NCBI GenBank assembly: GCA_943704525.1
Contig: CALSCQ010000343.1
Location: 1 to 26,417, forward strand
Direction: 5' to 3'
Length of the DNA stretch: 26,417 nt
Source: Pigoraptor vietnamica
Lineage: Eukaryota > Opisthokonta > Filasterea
Made by a program: the position numbers and the translations under genes. Below, piece after piece: positions 11,069 through 25,700 of the stretch. Positions within the stretch are counted from its first letter, which is position 1. The number at the start of each line of letters is the position of its first letter. A model generated the notes under the pieces. The model was not told the origin of the DNA and did not search any database. It was given only the letters and a program-made list of their open reading frames with translations.

Positions 11069-14000
11069 ATGCTGTCCTTTGTGCGTGCGGCACCCTCTCC
11101 GCGCGCTTCCGCGTCGGTTTTGGGGGCTGTCAGGGAACCGGCCTCCAGCCCTAAGGATGCCTTCTTCGGATGGGCGTGGGCACGCGAGCGCGACAGCGGC
11201 CCCACGCTGCTTGAGCTGCTCGTCACCGCACATGAGCCTGTTGCGCGCGTGGCTCCTGCGCCGACTGCGGACGCCGAGGCACAGACGACCGCCGTTGTGC
11301 TGGAGGCTGCTGCGGGCGTGTCTGCTGCTTCCGCCACATTCGCAGACGCCGTGGCGCAGACACTGGGCGGCGACACGCAGGGGGAGGGGGAGGGCTTGCG
11401 TGCGCCGCCGGTGGCGACTGCGCCTATGAGGGACGCAGTGCCACCGGCGGAACACCCGGCGGAACACCCGGTCGCGCCGACTGTGTCTGCGACGGACGCA
11501 GTGCAGCCGGCGGAATACGCCCCAACGGCACCGACTGTCGATGAAACCCTGCGCCCGCCGCTCGATGACGCCACTTTGGACCTTGTGCGTCCTGCTCGCG
11601 TCGATGCCTTCCTCGCCCAAGCGGCCAAGTACCTCTCCGCGGAAGCGGCTCGGTCGTACTGGCGCCGCGAACGGAGGTTTCTGCGTCGGCTGCACGCGCT
11701 GGGCGTGGAGATTCATGCGCGGGGGCCAGGTGCCGCCGAGAGCCTCATCGCAGCCTTCCGCAGGCGAAACGCCGGCGCAGCCGCCCAACTCGAACGCTTT
11801 GTCTGCGCGCGGGACAGGTGTGTCGAGGAGTGGGAGGCCATCCTCGTGGCACAGGCGCGTGTGCTCGTCGAGTCGGCCGCCCAGGGTACTGCACAGCCCC
11901 CTGGAAACCTTCTGCTGGACCCGCCGGAGCTGCGTGTAGGTGCAGAGTCCTCAGACGACACATCCGACGGCGACGAGGACGGGGACCGATTGCACGGTCT
12001 TCGGTGCGGCACAGGCGTGCCCGGTGACGATGCGCTGGGTGAAGCCGACGAGCAGGCTCTGCGTGTGGCGGAGGAGCAATTCAGAGCGGCCGTCGCCGAC
12101 ACGGCGCTCGATCTGGCGGACCGTTACGCGTCCGTGCGCAAACGTCCCCAGACGGTTCATGGCATGACGCAGCTGCTGTCGCTGGTGGAGGACGAGCTTC
12201 TTGTTGTCTCGGGGTGGGCGGAGTCCGCCGATGCGCTTGCCCAACGGCGCGAGGCGCGGCGTCGCGAATTCGCCTTCCGCCATCCCGCGTGGAATTTGGG
12301 TGCGATCGACATACGCTTTTTCCTCGCACTGGGCGCCCTTTTTGTGAAGCCCGCCGCCGTGCACGTTCACGAGCACGTGGGCGCGCAATCGTTCCCTCGC
12401 CTGCTAGTGGAGCCCGCCGCCGTACACGTCCACGAGCACGTGCGCGCACAACCGTTGCCGAGCCCGCGCGTGGAGACCGCCACCGAGCACGTCCACGAGC
12501 ACGTGGCCGCGCAATCGTCCTCGCGCCCGCCAGTGAAGCCCGCCGCCGTGCACGCCCACGAGAGCGTAAGCGCGCAATTGACCCCGAGCTTGCGCGACGT
12601 GCGCGCGCAACCGTTGCAGAGCCCGCGCGTGGAGCCCGCGACCGGCCACTCACACGAGTCTGTGCACGCGCAATCGTTGCCGAGCCCACGAGTGGAGCCC
12701 GCGACTAACCACTCACACGAGTTCGTGCGCGCGCAATCGTTGCCGAGCCCGCGCGTGGAGACCGCCACCGAGCACGTCCACGAGCACGTGGCCGCGCAAT
12801 CGCCCTCGCGCCCGCTAGTGGAGCCCGCCGCCGTTCACGTCCACGAGCACGTAAGCGTGCAATTGACCCCGAGCCCGCGCGATATGCGCGCGCAACCGTT
12901 GCCGAGCCCGCGCGTGGAGCCCCCGACCTACCACTCGCACGAGTCTGTGCGCGCGCAATCGTTGCCGAGCCCGCGCGTGGAGCCTGCCTCACGCGAGTCT
13001 GTGCGCGCGCAATCGTTGCCGAGCCCGCACGTGGAGCCTGCGACCGACCACTCACATGTGTCTGTGCGCGCGCAATCGTTGCCGAGCCCGCGCTCGAAGT
13101 CCGCGGCCGACCACTCACACGAGTCTGTGCGCGCGCGATCCTCGCCGAGCCCGCGCGTGGAGACCGCCACCGAGCACGTCCACGAGCACGTGGCCACGCA
13201 ATCGTCCACGCGCCGGTCAGTGGAGCCTGCCGCCGTGCACGTTCAGGAGTTTGTGTGTGCGCAATCATTGCCGAGCCCGCGCGTGGAGCCTGCGACCGAC
13301 CACTCACAGGAGTCCGTGCATGCCGAATCGTTACTGAGCCCCCTCGTGGAGCCCGTGCACATCCGTGAGCCCGTCCGCGCGCAATCGTTCCCGCGCCACG
13401 TGGAGCCCGCGACCGGGCTTGTCCACGAGCATGTGCTCGCTCACACGTTGCCGAGCCACCACGTGGAGCCGGCCGCCGTGCAGTTCCAGGAGTCCGTGCG
13501 CTCGCAATTGTTGCCGAACCCCCGTGACGTGCACGCGCACTCGTTGCCGAGCCCCCTCGTGGAGACCGCCACCAAGCACGTCCACGAGCATAACCGCCGC
13601 GTGGAGCCGGCCGCCGTGCACGTTCACGAGCATTTAAGCGCGCACTTGACCCCGAGCCCGCGCGACGTGCGCGCGCAATCGTTGCAGACCCCCATCGTGG
13701 AGCCCGCGACCGACCATTCACACGTGTGTGTGTTCGCGCAATCGTTGCCGAGCCCGCGCGTGGAGCCCGCGACCGACCTCTCACACGAGCTAGTGCACGC
13801 GCGAGCGTTGCCGAGCCCGCGTGTGGAGACTGCCGCCGAGCACGTCCACGAGCCGCACTTGTCCCCGTGCACACGTATTGAGCCCGCCACCGAGCACGTC
13901 TACGATAATGTCAGCCCGCGCGTGGAACTCACGGCGGACCATCGCGCGCACGCGCAATCGTCGCCGAGCGAGCGCGGCGTGCAGCCTGGGCTACTCGGCG

Positions 14001-17000
14001 CCTCTGTGGCCGCAGTGGAGGACGACCGATCCCCCGGCGAGTCTGCCGCTGAGCGGGCGCTGGCAGTTGCCGGTGAGCACTCTGTTGGTCACGCAAGTGG
14101 TGTGGTGCCGGATATCTCTTCGGATGTTATCGCGGATGCTTTGTTCCTATCGGTCGTGGACAGTGTGCTCGGTCCCGCTGTAAGCGCGCGTGGCGTGAAA
14201 CGCGAGCGCCTAGCGACGCACGCTGCGGGTTCGGGAGCGCTGCCGATGAGTATCATTGGTTCCGGTTCGGGAAACCTCAGCCCGTTGCGGTCACTTTACT
14301 TCGCGGCCGCAACCGCATCGCCCATGCGCCGCGCGACGCTCGATTTCGACGGCACCCCGTATGTGCCGCACGAGCTCTTGAGCGAGGAAGGATCCTTAGG
14401 CCCGCGCGTGGAGCCTGCCACCGAGATCGTTCACGAGCAGGTACAGGCGCGATCGCCGCCGAGCCCGCGCGTGGAACGAAACGCCGTGCAGCAAGTGCAC
14501 GCGCAATCGCCGCCGAGCCCGCGCGTTGAGCCTGCCGATGAGCACGATTACGAGATTGTGCGCGCGCAATCTTCCCCGGGCCCTCGCATAGAACCCGCCG
14601 AGCAGCGCGTGCTCGCGCAATCGTTGCCGAGCCCGCGCGGCGTGCAACCCACTGCCGAGCTTCTCGGCGCCGCTGAGGCCGCAGTGGAAGACGACCGATC
14701 TCCCGGCGAGACTGCCGATGAGCAGGCGCTGGCAGTTGCCGGTGAGCACTCTGTTGGTCACACACGTGGTGTGGTGCCGGAGATCTCTTCGGATGTTATC
14801 GCGGATGCTTTGTTCCTATCGGTCGTGGACAGTGTGCTCGGTCCCGCTGTAAGCGCGCGTGGCGTGAAACGCGAGCGCCTAGCGACGCACGCTGCGGGTT
14901 CGGGAGCGCTGCCGGTGAGTATCATTGGTTCCGGTTCGGGAAACCTCAGCCCGTTGCGGCCGTCTTACCTCGCGGCCGCAACCGCATCGCCCATGCGCCG
15001 CGCGACGCTCGATTTCGACGGCACCCCGTATGTGCCGCACGAGCTCTTGAGCGAGGAAGGATCCTTAGGCCCGCGCGTGGAGCCTGCCACCGAGATCGTT
15101 CACGAGCAGGTACAGGCGCGATCGCCGCCGAGCCNNNNNNNNNNNNNNNNNNNNNNNNNNNNNNNNNNNNNNNNNNNNNNNNNNNNNNNNNNNNNNNNNN
15201 NNNNNNNNNNNNNNNNNNNNNNNNNNNNNNNNNCGGCACCCCGTATGTGCCGCACGAGCTCTTGAGCGAGGAAGGATCCTTAGGCCCGCGCGTGGAGCCT
15301 GCCACCGAGATCGTTCACGAGCAGGTACAGGCGCGATCGCCGCCGAGCCTGCGCGTGGAACGAAACGCCGTGCAGCACGTGCACGCGCAATCACCGCCGA
15401 GCCCGTGTGTTGAGCCTGCTGCCGAGCACGATTACGAGATTGTGCGCGCGCAATCTTCCCCGGGCCCTCGCACAGAGCCTACCGCTGAGCAGCATGTGCT
15501 CGCACAATCGTCGCCGAGCCCGCGCGTGGAACGAACCGCCGTGCAGCACGTGCACACGCAATCGCCGCCAAGCTCGCGTGTTGAGCCTGCCGCCGAGCGC
15601 GACGACAATGTGCGCGCGCAATCTTCCCCGGGCCCTCGCATAGAGCCTACCGCTGAGCAGCATGTGCTCGCACAATCGTCGCCGAGCCCGCGCGGCGTGC
15701 CACCCACTGCCGAGATTCTCGGCACGGCTGTGGCCGCAGTGGAAGACGACCGATCTCCCGGCGAGTCTGCCGCTGAGCGGGCGCTGGCAGTTGCCGGTGA
15801 GCACTCTGTTGGTCACGCACGTGGTGTGGTGCCGGAGATCTCTTCGGATGTTATCGCGGATGCTTTGTTCCTATCGGTCCTGGGCAGTGTGCTCGGTCCC
15901 GCTGTAAGCGCGCGTGGCGTGAAACTCGAGCGCATAGCGTCGTGCGTTGAGGGGTCGGGAGCGCTGCCGGCAATTGCCGCGGATTCCACGTCTTCGGTCG
16001 CAAGTGGCGCGGGAAACGCACTTCCTGCTCCGTCATCCCCACAATCGTCCAGCCCGCGTGGACGCGCGCGGGAGAGTGATGCCGGGCCTAGTACGCGGCT
16101 CACAGGGGCACTGTCTGTGCTGCCGCGTGACGTCGCTGTTGTGTCGCTGTCGGCCGTCTCGCTGTCACCGGAATTGGGGGCGACGTTGGTGCGAGCTGTC
16201 GACGATGCCCCCGTACTTGACGACCGCGCCCTTCATTCTCCGCCGTCCTCAGCGGTCGCTTTCGGGGGCGTCGATGTGGGCAGCAAAGCGGCCGTTGCCA
16301 GTCCCGGGCGCGAGACGGACCCGTTATCGGCTGGCGTCAATTCGGGCGAAAACAGCCCTGTGCTGCCACTTCACAGTGCCCTTTCGACGCCGTCCCCCAA
16401 GCGCCGCGCAGTGGTCGATTTCGACCGCACCCCGCAGGTACTGCATGAGCACGTGCGCGAGCAGTCGTCCCCGAGCCATCGCGTGAGCCCACGTGAGCGG
16501 GCCGCCGAGCTTTTCGGCGCGGATGTGGCCACGCATCACCAGCGATCCCCGGCCGCGTCACCCGCAGAGCGCGCGCCGGCACTGGCGAGTGGGCGCTCCG
16601 TCGCTGACGCATCAGTTGTGGTGCCGGAGAACTCGTCGGATATTATTGCGGACGTTTTGTTCTTTGCGGTCATCGACGATGTCCTCCGGCCCGCCATCAC
16701 CGCGCGCGCAGTGAAACTGGAGCGCATTGCCTCACGCACGGAGAGGCCTGAGGCGACGCCGGGGAGTCCGTCGCTGTCGTTGTCCCCGGTGAGCGGCCGC
16801 GAAGGGGAGGCACTTGTCGCACACGCGCAAATACTGAGATCGCCGCAGGCTGCAGCGAGCAGCCCAAGCCGCCCTTTGGAGGAGCCGGGCTTCATGGCAC
16901 CGCATGCCCCAAGCGTGCTCCGACTGCGCACCCGCGCCGCCCAGCGTGATCTTGCGGTTCTTGTGTCCGCGCAAGTGGGTTCGAGTTTGCGCGCGATTGC

Positions 17001-17397
17001 GTGCGACTGCGACAGCGTACCATGGGCTGCCCTTCGCCGCGATTTGTTGGAGGCGCTTTCGGAAAGTGTGCACCCCGATGACGAGGGCGTATGCCGCACG
17101 GCGTGCGATATCGCGTTGGAGCTGGCCCGCAGGGAGCTTGCACATGCGGCTGCCGCAGCGCCGTCTGCCTCACCCGCGGCATTCGCAAACGCTGTCGAGC
17201 GTCGCGTGCGCTGTGCAATGCTCGGCCGTCTCGCTGGCGATGTGCCCCTTCCTGGGGCCATGCTGCGGTCCCTTGTGGAGGAGGACGACAGCCACTGGGC
17301 GGCGTTGTACACCGCCGAGCGCGTCGCTGAGGAAGTGTCGAGTGCCATTTGGCGTTCGCTGGTGTTGTCATGCGCGAGAGATCTCGCTGCGTTGTGA
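11069..17397 (+). CDS. Very large modular repeat protein, unknown family, interrupted by an assembly gap
   Basis: I do not recognise a family. The ATG at 11069 (G at -3) is preferred: codons beyond it end in G or C more often than those before it, and the frame further upstream reads through AG and GT microsatellites. ATGs at 10943 and 10964 are weaker alternatives. The frame is intronless and ends with TGA at 17395-17397. Order: Ala/Pro-rich leader; charged helical region (about residues 170-420, e.g. AARSYWRRERRFLRRLHALG); about 26 repeats of 21 residues (HVHEHV / AQSLPSPRVEP type); then modules carrying SSDVIADALFLSVVDSVLGP, a SPMRRATLDFDGTP-like motif and more repeats; a helical C-terminus of about 160 residues. 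No signal peptide, membrane segment or catalytic motif is seen. The 99 Ns at 15135-15233 appear to throw the frame out of register, but overlapping the identical 116-bp flanks keeps it, giving about 2,037 residues. Its many Ser-Pro sites suggest a scaffold; function unknown. Confidence 0.7.
12346..13980 (+). repeat. 63-bp coding tandem repeat (21 residues, ~26 copies)
   Basis: The unit is close to VEPATDHSHESVRAQSLPSP followed by R. Variants have TEHVHEHV, AAVHVHEHV or KPAAVHAHESV in the His-containing half and LPSPR, SSRPPVKP or LTPSPRDV in the other. Most length changes are multiples of three, so the frame is kept. Shorter runs of the same unit recur near 14400-14640 and 15290-15700. Each unit carries one to three His and usually one Ser-Pro-Arg. 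Confidence 0.9.
14035..15134 (+). repeat. 669-bp in-frame module duplication
   Basis: Sequence from about 14035 onward recurs at an offset of exactly 669 bp (223 codons), with few differences and no indels between 14062/14731 and 14400/15069. The duplicated block includes the SSDVIADALF helix (14102-14217 and 14771-14886) and the DFDGTPYVPHE motif. A third copy of the helix is at 15826-15941, and a diverged fourth (NSSDIIADVLFFAVIDDVL) at 16618-16737, with its own DFDRTP motif shortly before it at about 16417. Confidence 0.92.
15135..15233. other. Assembly gap (99 N) with identical 116-bp flanks
   Basis: The last 116 bases before the gap (15019-15134) equal the first 116 bases after it (15234-15349). 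This is the signature of two contigs that overlap but were scaffolded with a filler gap. Collapsing the overlap removes 215 bp and connects codon position 1 (15134) to codon position 2 (15350), restoring one continuous frame. The alternative is an extra hidden repeat copy. Confidence 0.9.
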
Positions 17398-17686
17398 GCT
17401 GCCGCGCATTCCAGGGGTACTAATCGGTTAGTATCCCTGTGCATTTCCGACTGGATATGCTGGCGCCGTGTTCCAATGAAGTTATTTATGCGGACCATAC
17501 CGCGTGAGTTTGAAGCGTTTCAAACCGGCAGTCGCTTGTGTTGTTGCATTAGCGAGTTGTTGGGCCAAGTGTCCGGTCTGAAGATCGGATTCTGGTCTGC
17601 AGCCCCGGATGCAAGAAGCCTTCGCCTCGATAGAGACTGCAACTGTGAAACACAGTTGCGGCATCGCACACCAACGCCGCGCACAA

Positions 17687-19380
<1,694 letters not shown>

Positions 19381-19799
19381 TTGGTCATAAACACAAGCTC
19401 GAATTGTCCGTTCTGTTTTTGCAGCGCCGAGGCCTATAGTAACACGGGTGTGTTTGGCCCTACGGTTTAGAATTCATATTTATTGGCAGTAATTGCTAGA
19501 CTCGACTAATGAGCTGAGCGTCAAGTTGCGTCCGTTGGAGCGCGAGATTGAGTAATTTGCTCGCCATTAATTGGCAGGCGCAAGGGACCGCATTTCACTT
19601 GACTCAAGTTGGCTCTCAACAGACGAGTGCGTTGGACGGTGCACAGGCCTAACCCCACGAAGGCGCTGGTCACACGTCAGTTGTACCAACAGATCCGCCA
19701 AATGAATCACTAGATAGAGGGCCACATTGTGCTTGATTCTATGGCAGTCGAAGCAATATATTACGGAATACTGAGAGACGTCCAACGTCCCAACGTCAG
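19381..19799. other. Convergent 3' intergenic region
   Basis: This separates the stop of the plus-strand DUF6818-like gene from the stop of the minus-strand potassium-channel gene. No coding signal is seen. It is visibly more AT-rich than the flanking exons. Confidence 0.5.
19479..19484 (-). terminator. Candidate poly(A) signal AATAAA for the channel gene
   Basis: The minus strand reads CAATAAATATGAATTC, placing AATAAA about 316 nt downstream of the channel stop codon. No nearer canonical hexamer was noticed on that strand. Confidence 0.35.
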
Positions 19800-22700
19800 C
19801 TATTGCGTCCACTCTGGAGCACTTTCGGTCGAATCCAGCGTCCCGGACTGCCAGCCGCCCGTCTCGTCCTCGTAGTCGTCGGGGCTGTGCTGCCCCGCGT
19901 CCATGCGCTCCAATTCCTCGTCCGAAGCCGCGCCGCCGTCAAACTCGCGCGTGCGGCGAAGCCTCTCCGACTCGCTCACGTGCTCCTGGTCAGACACGAG
20001 CGTGGTCGAGAATCGCGAGGGCGTCGGGGGAAGCGACACGACGACGTCGGTACCATCCTGGGCGGAGGCGCGTCCAGATGTCACGTCCGGCGTTGCACGG
20101 CCAGAGCCTGTGATAGCAACGGGACGAAGTTCGCGGGGCGATTTGCTTCGGTCTGCCCCTGGCGAAGACGCAGCGCTGTAGGACCCCTCCGGAGGACGCA
20201 GTGTGCCGAAGGTCGTTTCGGTCGCTGAGTTGCGCGAAAAGGAAATGGTCAGTACGACTGCCAACGTTTGCATCGGTCCTAAAGGTGCGAAACAAACAGA
20301 AAGCATGAAGGGCGCACAATGCCGCACTCACACGGCGCTACATAGAACGAGCGCTCGATGTCTTCCTGCGTGGGCTCCTGAGGTGCGAGCACAATCAGCT
20401 TGTCGGCGCGGTGCAGCGTGGTTGCCCCCTTGGGATTCGTAATGACATACGGCAGAGGTCCTTTTCGCGCATCAGCGCTCCTGCGAATATGGAAGAAAGG
20501 CGCTGTTCAAATCCCACACGCATTTCCGCGACAAAACGAGCGATGCTAGGGTTAGGTTCGGGCGTCGGTTGTAAGGCCGTGCAATTGGCGCCGCACCTGA
20601 AGAGTCCAATGCAGAGGATGCCGACGGCGGCCAGCTGCTGCAGGGCGAGCGCGTATTCCTTGTCGTGCAACGCAGAGGGAACGGGAACTTCGTAGAGCTG
20701 CGACGTGCGCTCCCCAAACTCGCGCGCCGTGTTTTCCCCAGCAAGTAGTGTCTTGACGACGTCTGCAACAGGGCCAAAATCGCGCTTAACAGCAGAACAC
20801 GATAGAAGCAAAAATCTTGCAATGACGAAATTCGCGTGAGCAGGAGGGCAAAACTGGACAGAGAGCACCGGCACCAGTCCCTTTGCACACATGCATTTGC
20901 AGCTCACCGAGAATGTACGGCCTGTAGTACTGCTGGCAGAGGAGGCTTTCCACCATGGACGACGTGCAAACACGCGAAGAGGCATAGTTGGGATCGAAGC
21001 GGTACGAGAACAGCTGCGTCGCGCCAAGGCCCTTGTCGTGATCGAGATCGCCCAACATGTCGCGCCTGACACGGGCGAAACCGGGTAAGCAAGTGCAACC
21101 TCGAGATAAGCAACGGAACAGAAGACGTAAACATGAGCACGAGAGCCTATAATTTGGATTGCTCCATGGAAATACGGAGAGCATAACCGACAGGGGAATA
21201 AAAAGCAAAGGAAAGAACGGAGATATTAGAAGAATAATTAAAAAAAGGTGCCTCACTTGAGGTTCATGCGCGTCTCAAACACAGTAAGGTCGTTCGCGGC
21301 CACGTTTTCGTGCTGCGACGAGATGAAGAACTGCTCCTCCAGCGGATGGAAAATTTGGTGAATCGTGTCCTCGCTCGACTGCGACGGGTGGCACACATGT
21401 GAGATGTGAGATGCGAGCATGCGCATCGCACGGCCGGCGCCGCACAAGCCGACACATTCACGGCAGTGTGTATTTGTGTGTGTGTATGTGTGTGTGTGTG
21501 TGTGTGCGTGTTTGTGTAGGCGCCGGGGGGGGGGGGGGACACAGTACACATTGCAGCCATGCAAGTGTCAACCGTGGCTCCCACCCGCTGCCCAAGGGAC
21601 GCCTTTCGGTTCGAGTGGCGCGCGGCGACTTGCTGGCTGAGGTACTTTGTGTTGCGCGGGTGCTGCAGCTCGGTCACCAGGTGGGCGCTCGGGCACCGCG
21701 CCGCAATCGACCGGCTGATCACTATCACGTCAGAGTCCAGGAGGTATTGATCCTGCGGCAGAGCACGACGCGTGCGTGCAGGGGGAGTGAGAATAGCGCA
21801 GACGCACGCGCACAGCCACTTCGCTGCATCCCGCCAAACACCGATTCACTTCGCTGCGCTTGAACACCGACCTTGAATTCGGCGGCGTCCTTGTTGTTCT
21901 GGAGGACGATGACCTTTGAGGCGCGCTCGATGCCCGCGCGAAAGAGGTGCGCGTAGTTCATGGGCGATCCGTGCACAAAGTACAGGTCGGAGAACACGCC
22001 TGTGGCGGACAGTCAAAGAACGGGTCGGCTTTCAAGGAACACTGGCACGCACAAGAACAAACGCGCAACAGGCCACACGCGCTAGAGAAGACGCTAGTTG
22101 GAGTCAGCCCTTGTGAGGTAAGTAAGTACAGCAATCGCGTAGGCACACAGAAAGTAGCGCACCTATCCTCGCCCACTCCTTCTCCGTCGGCTCGTCCTCC
22201 GCGACAATCACGATCGGCGTGTGCGCGCGCATGGAAGTGGCGCGAAGGGGCATCACGAAATCGAGCATGCGGTGGCTGCGGTTGCACACCACAATGTGCC
22301 GCGAGAAATCGACGCGGGAGAGCGTGCATTCCGCCAGAGGACGCGGCTCTGTGTGTGCGGGCGCGGGCACCCATATTCAGTCACACAATGACAGAACGAC
22401 GCACACGCGAAGGTGCCCCCACTCGGCCGCACAACTATAACAAACCACAGAGCAAGCGAGCACATACTCAGTCACACTAAACACGACGCGCATGCAGAGC
22501 GACGGAGTAATCATTCTACAAAGGCTCCAAGAGAGAGGTAGGCGACACCGCTGCCCCCACCTGGCATCATGGCGTACTGTGCCGCAGTGCGGGGCTTGAG
22601 CAGCACCGCCTCTGCAATAAGCACGTGTGTCTTCTCCTTCGAGCGGACCTTCCGCGACGCCCTCTCCTGATCCGAAACGCCGACACCCGCCGAGGTGCCT

Positions 22701-25700
22701 TCGCCGCCTAACAGAAAGAGCGTGTTACGTGAACATTCAGCAAAATGTGCTTGTTGCAGGCCACGAATGCACGCACCCGCCCACTAGCAACACGCAAATT
22801 CAAATATAAGCTCCCGCATACGCACACACTCTCACAAAACATCCTCACATGCGCATAGCAAGCGCCCTCCCGCACAAATAGGCACGCACAACCCACCAGT
22901 CGCGGGCGCATCGTTACTCCGCATACGGTCGATGACTTCCAATTGTATCGACGGGGCTCCCCGTCCCGTGCCTGTGCTTGTCGCATCATCCTCCTCGTCG
23001 CTCACCATCGGCCTCTCGTCCTCGTCGTCATTCTTACCCTCTGCCACACACACAACAAGGATAAGCGACATACACACAACAAGGTGCATGCACACACGGA
23101 GCAACACGCTGCATGAGGGGCGCACATGAATTTGAGAAGAACAAAACAAAGCAAGCTGCGGTGACGACTCACTTGAACCGCGCCGTATTTTCCCCACAAC
23201 CGATGCGAGGCGTGCCTTCCAATTTGAACCCTCCTCCGACTTACGCCGCGGCTGCAAGGAGAGGAGCGTGAGACGGAAACGCACACACGCAGCGGGACAT
23301 TTGAGGGGAAAAGGCACGCGCATGGCGAATACATGTAAAACAGCTTCGAGACGACTGACATTCGGGTGCGAACAACAGACTGCACTCCATGTGCGGTGCC
23401 AGAGACTCACCGACTTGATCAGCCCGGCATCCTCGCCGTTCGCCACAGAGCCAGCCGCCTCCGCAAGCACCCGCCGCCGCAGTTCCGCGGGAACGGGCAC
23501 GCTGCTGCCGTGCGCTTCGGCCCTTCGGTCTGAAGTCATCGTCGAACCAAAGTTCTTGATGCGCATGCACACGTCCGGCGATTCGCAGAGGAGGAACCTG
23601 CGTAACGTCAGCAGTACCGGCGGTGTGAAAATGAGCAACATGTGTAGTATCAACAGAGCCGGAACACAAGTTGACTTCCACTGGCAATAGAAACGCCGAG
23701 ATTGCAAGGCACAAAAGAAGGGGGCGCTTTAACAACGACGCCGCGCGCTGACGCCGCGGTACCCACCCCACATCGGCCTCTCGGATGATGTAGTCGACGG
23801 GATTGAGAAGGACGCGCGCAACGACGTCACCGACGGCATTCAGGGTGGTCTGCGAGCAAGGGGCTCAGAAAAATTCCGAGAACAACACACCGCACACGGT
23901 ACAATCGCGTACGCATCCACATAGGTGAACACCAGGCGCTGGCGAGCTCCAGCCAACTCGTTACAACGCAGTGTGCAAACAAGGCAGGCGATGGCTTCGG
24001 TCGACAAACACACCACTTCGATCGCAAAGAGCGTGACGCCAAATCCCATGAAGAGATCCACGGCGACGTCGCGGAAGGCCTTTCCGACGAAGAACTCCGG
24101 GAGTATCACAGAGTAAATCCCGTGCATGCAGCCGTGCACGTACTCCGCGAGCCAGGGGTCCTTGTGCCGCTTCATCACCTCCTTCGGCGGGCGGTACGTC
24201 TGCAGGAGGTTCGTCACGAGCGCCACACTGCGCACACACAACGGCTGAGTGAGCGAGTGCCCGGCAACTCACGCACAGCGCACGCCACATAGTCACAGCC
24301 CAGAACGGAGTGCGGAGACAAAGTTCAGCAACCCACTACGACAGCTCCATGACATCACTCCATGACATCACTCTAAAGGACGCCCTCAAGCGATAACTCA
24401 CATGGACGGCACGGTGCACGAGCGCGCGAGGAGGCTCAGCTTGAGCTCGTCCGAAGACACGACATAGTCGCCGCCGGCGTCCTTTATGTGCATCTTGAAA
24501 TCGGGGTCCACCACCTGACAGGACGCGAAAGTCAGCAACTCGTCGACACATCGCCGTTTGGGCAACAGCGACGAAGGTGTGCGTGTGTGCGCGGGTGTTT
24601 TGTGCACGACATGAGTGGTTCGGAAGTATTTGTGTATGCGTGTGTGTGCGTGTGAAGGAAGGGCAGTGTGGTGAGAGGACTCGCAAGACCCACTTGCACG
24701 AGTGTCTTGATCGTGGGTGCGTATCGCTTAATCGCCAGCGTATGCATCACAATGTTCATGTCACTCGAACTGCGAACGGCCAACCATACGTCAGTTATGT
24801 AGCGCGCAGGCTACACAGCGCGCGCGGGGCATGAGACCACAGAGAGCGACCGCCGCGCGGCAGCACAAGACACACACCGCGTGCTCTGTCCGTTCGCAAG
24901 CACGAAGCAGCCCGTCGCCCGCGTCGCACCAAGGCGCTCGAGGTCGGTCGACTCAAACGGCGAGCCAATGAGAAACTGGAGGTAATTGCGGTACGCCTAC
25001 ACAACGTACGATGTGGTGTCAGCGGACAGTCATTGCAACGGAAAGGCGCGGGGGTGGGGAGGGCGAAGGTCGCGTGGTGGTGTCACAAGGAATTGCCGCA
25101 GTGACAAATGTTTGGGTACCAGTCAATTGAGCAATAGGCAGTGCTCACGTGCGCATCCCCGCTCTCTCACGTGGGAGCGTACGGCAGCAGAAACACTGAC
25201 CTGGTGCTTCAGAATGGCCTCGACGTCGTCCCCAGGGACATCATCGCCCATGATGACGACGCGGACGTCCTTTTGCGAGTGTGAATTGCTGAAAAACTCG
25301 CGCACAAAGTTGCGCAGTCCAATGGCCGTGACCTCCCCGATTATGATCACGTGACTCGCGCCTCCCTTGACCGACGCGTACGAGTCGCTGCACGTGGAAA
25401 TAATAAGCGCAGTGCAATTGGCAGCAACAGAGGACGCGATGGATAGATGCCGTGTCAGCCCAAACTATAGGCGCGTAAGCAAGCCATCCACTCCACGCGA
25501 GTTGGACCGAGGGAAACCGACGCACCTCTTGTATGGCGAGTGGGACATGAGGAGAGACACGAGCTTCGTCGTCTGGGACGAGATGAAGAACACGCCCAGA
25601 ATAATGAGCGCGCAGTCCACCATGCGCGTGTACGCATTCGCGGCCGTGATGTCGCCGTAGCCGACAGTGCTGAGCAGCGCAAGGGGGGAATTTGAGCGAG

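Noticed and set aside
12214-15394. Arg-rich open frames on both strands within the large repeat gene
   Set aside because: Shadows of the GC-rich coding repeat; they lack the modular conservation seen in the chosen frame and break at the repeat edges.
20541-20553. Telomere-like AGGGTTAGG
   Set aside because: A single short occurrence inside an intron of the channel gene, with no tandem repetition.
21947-22480. 177-codon plus-strand frame in the channel locus
   Set aside because: Antisense to two channel exons and their introns, with no domain or composition support.
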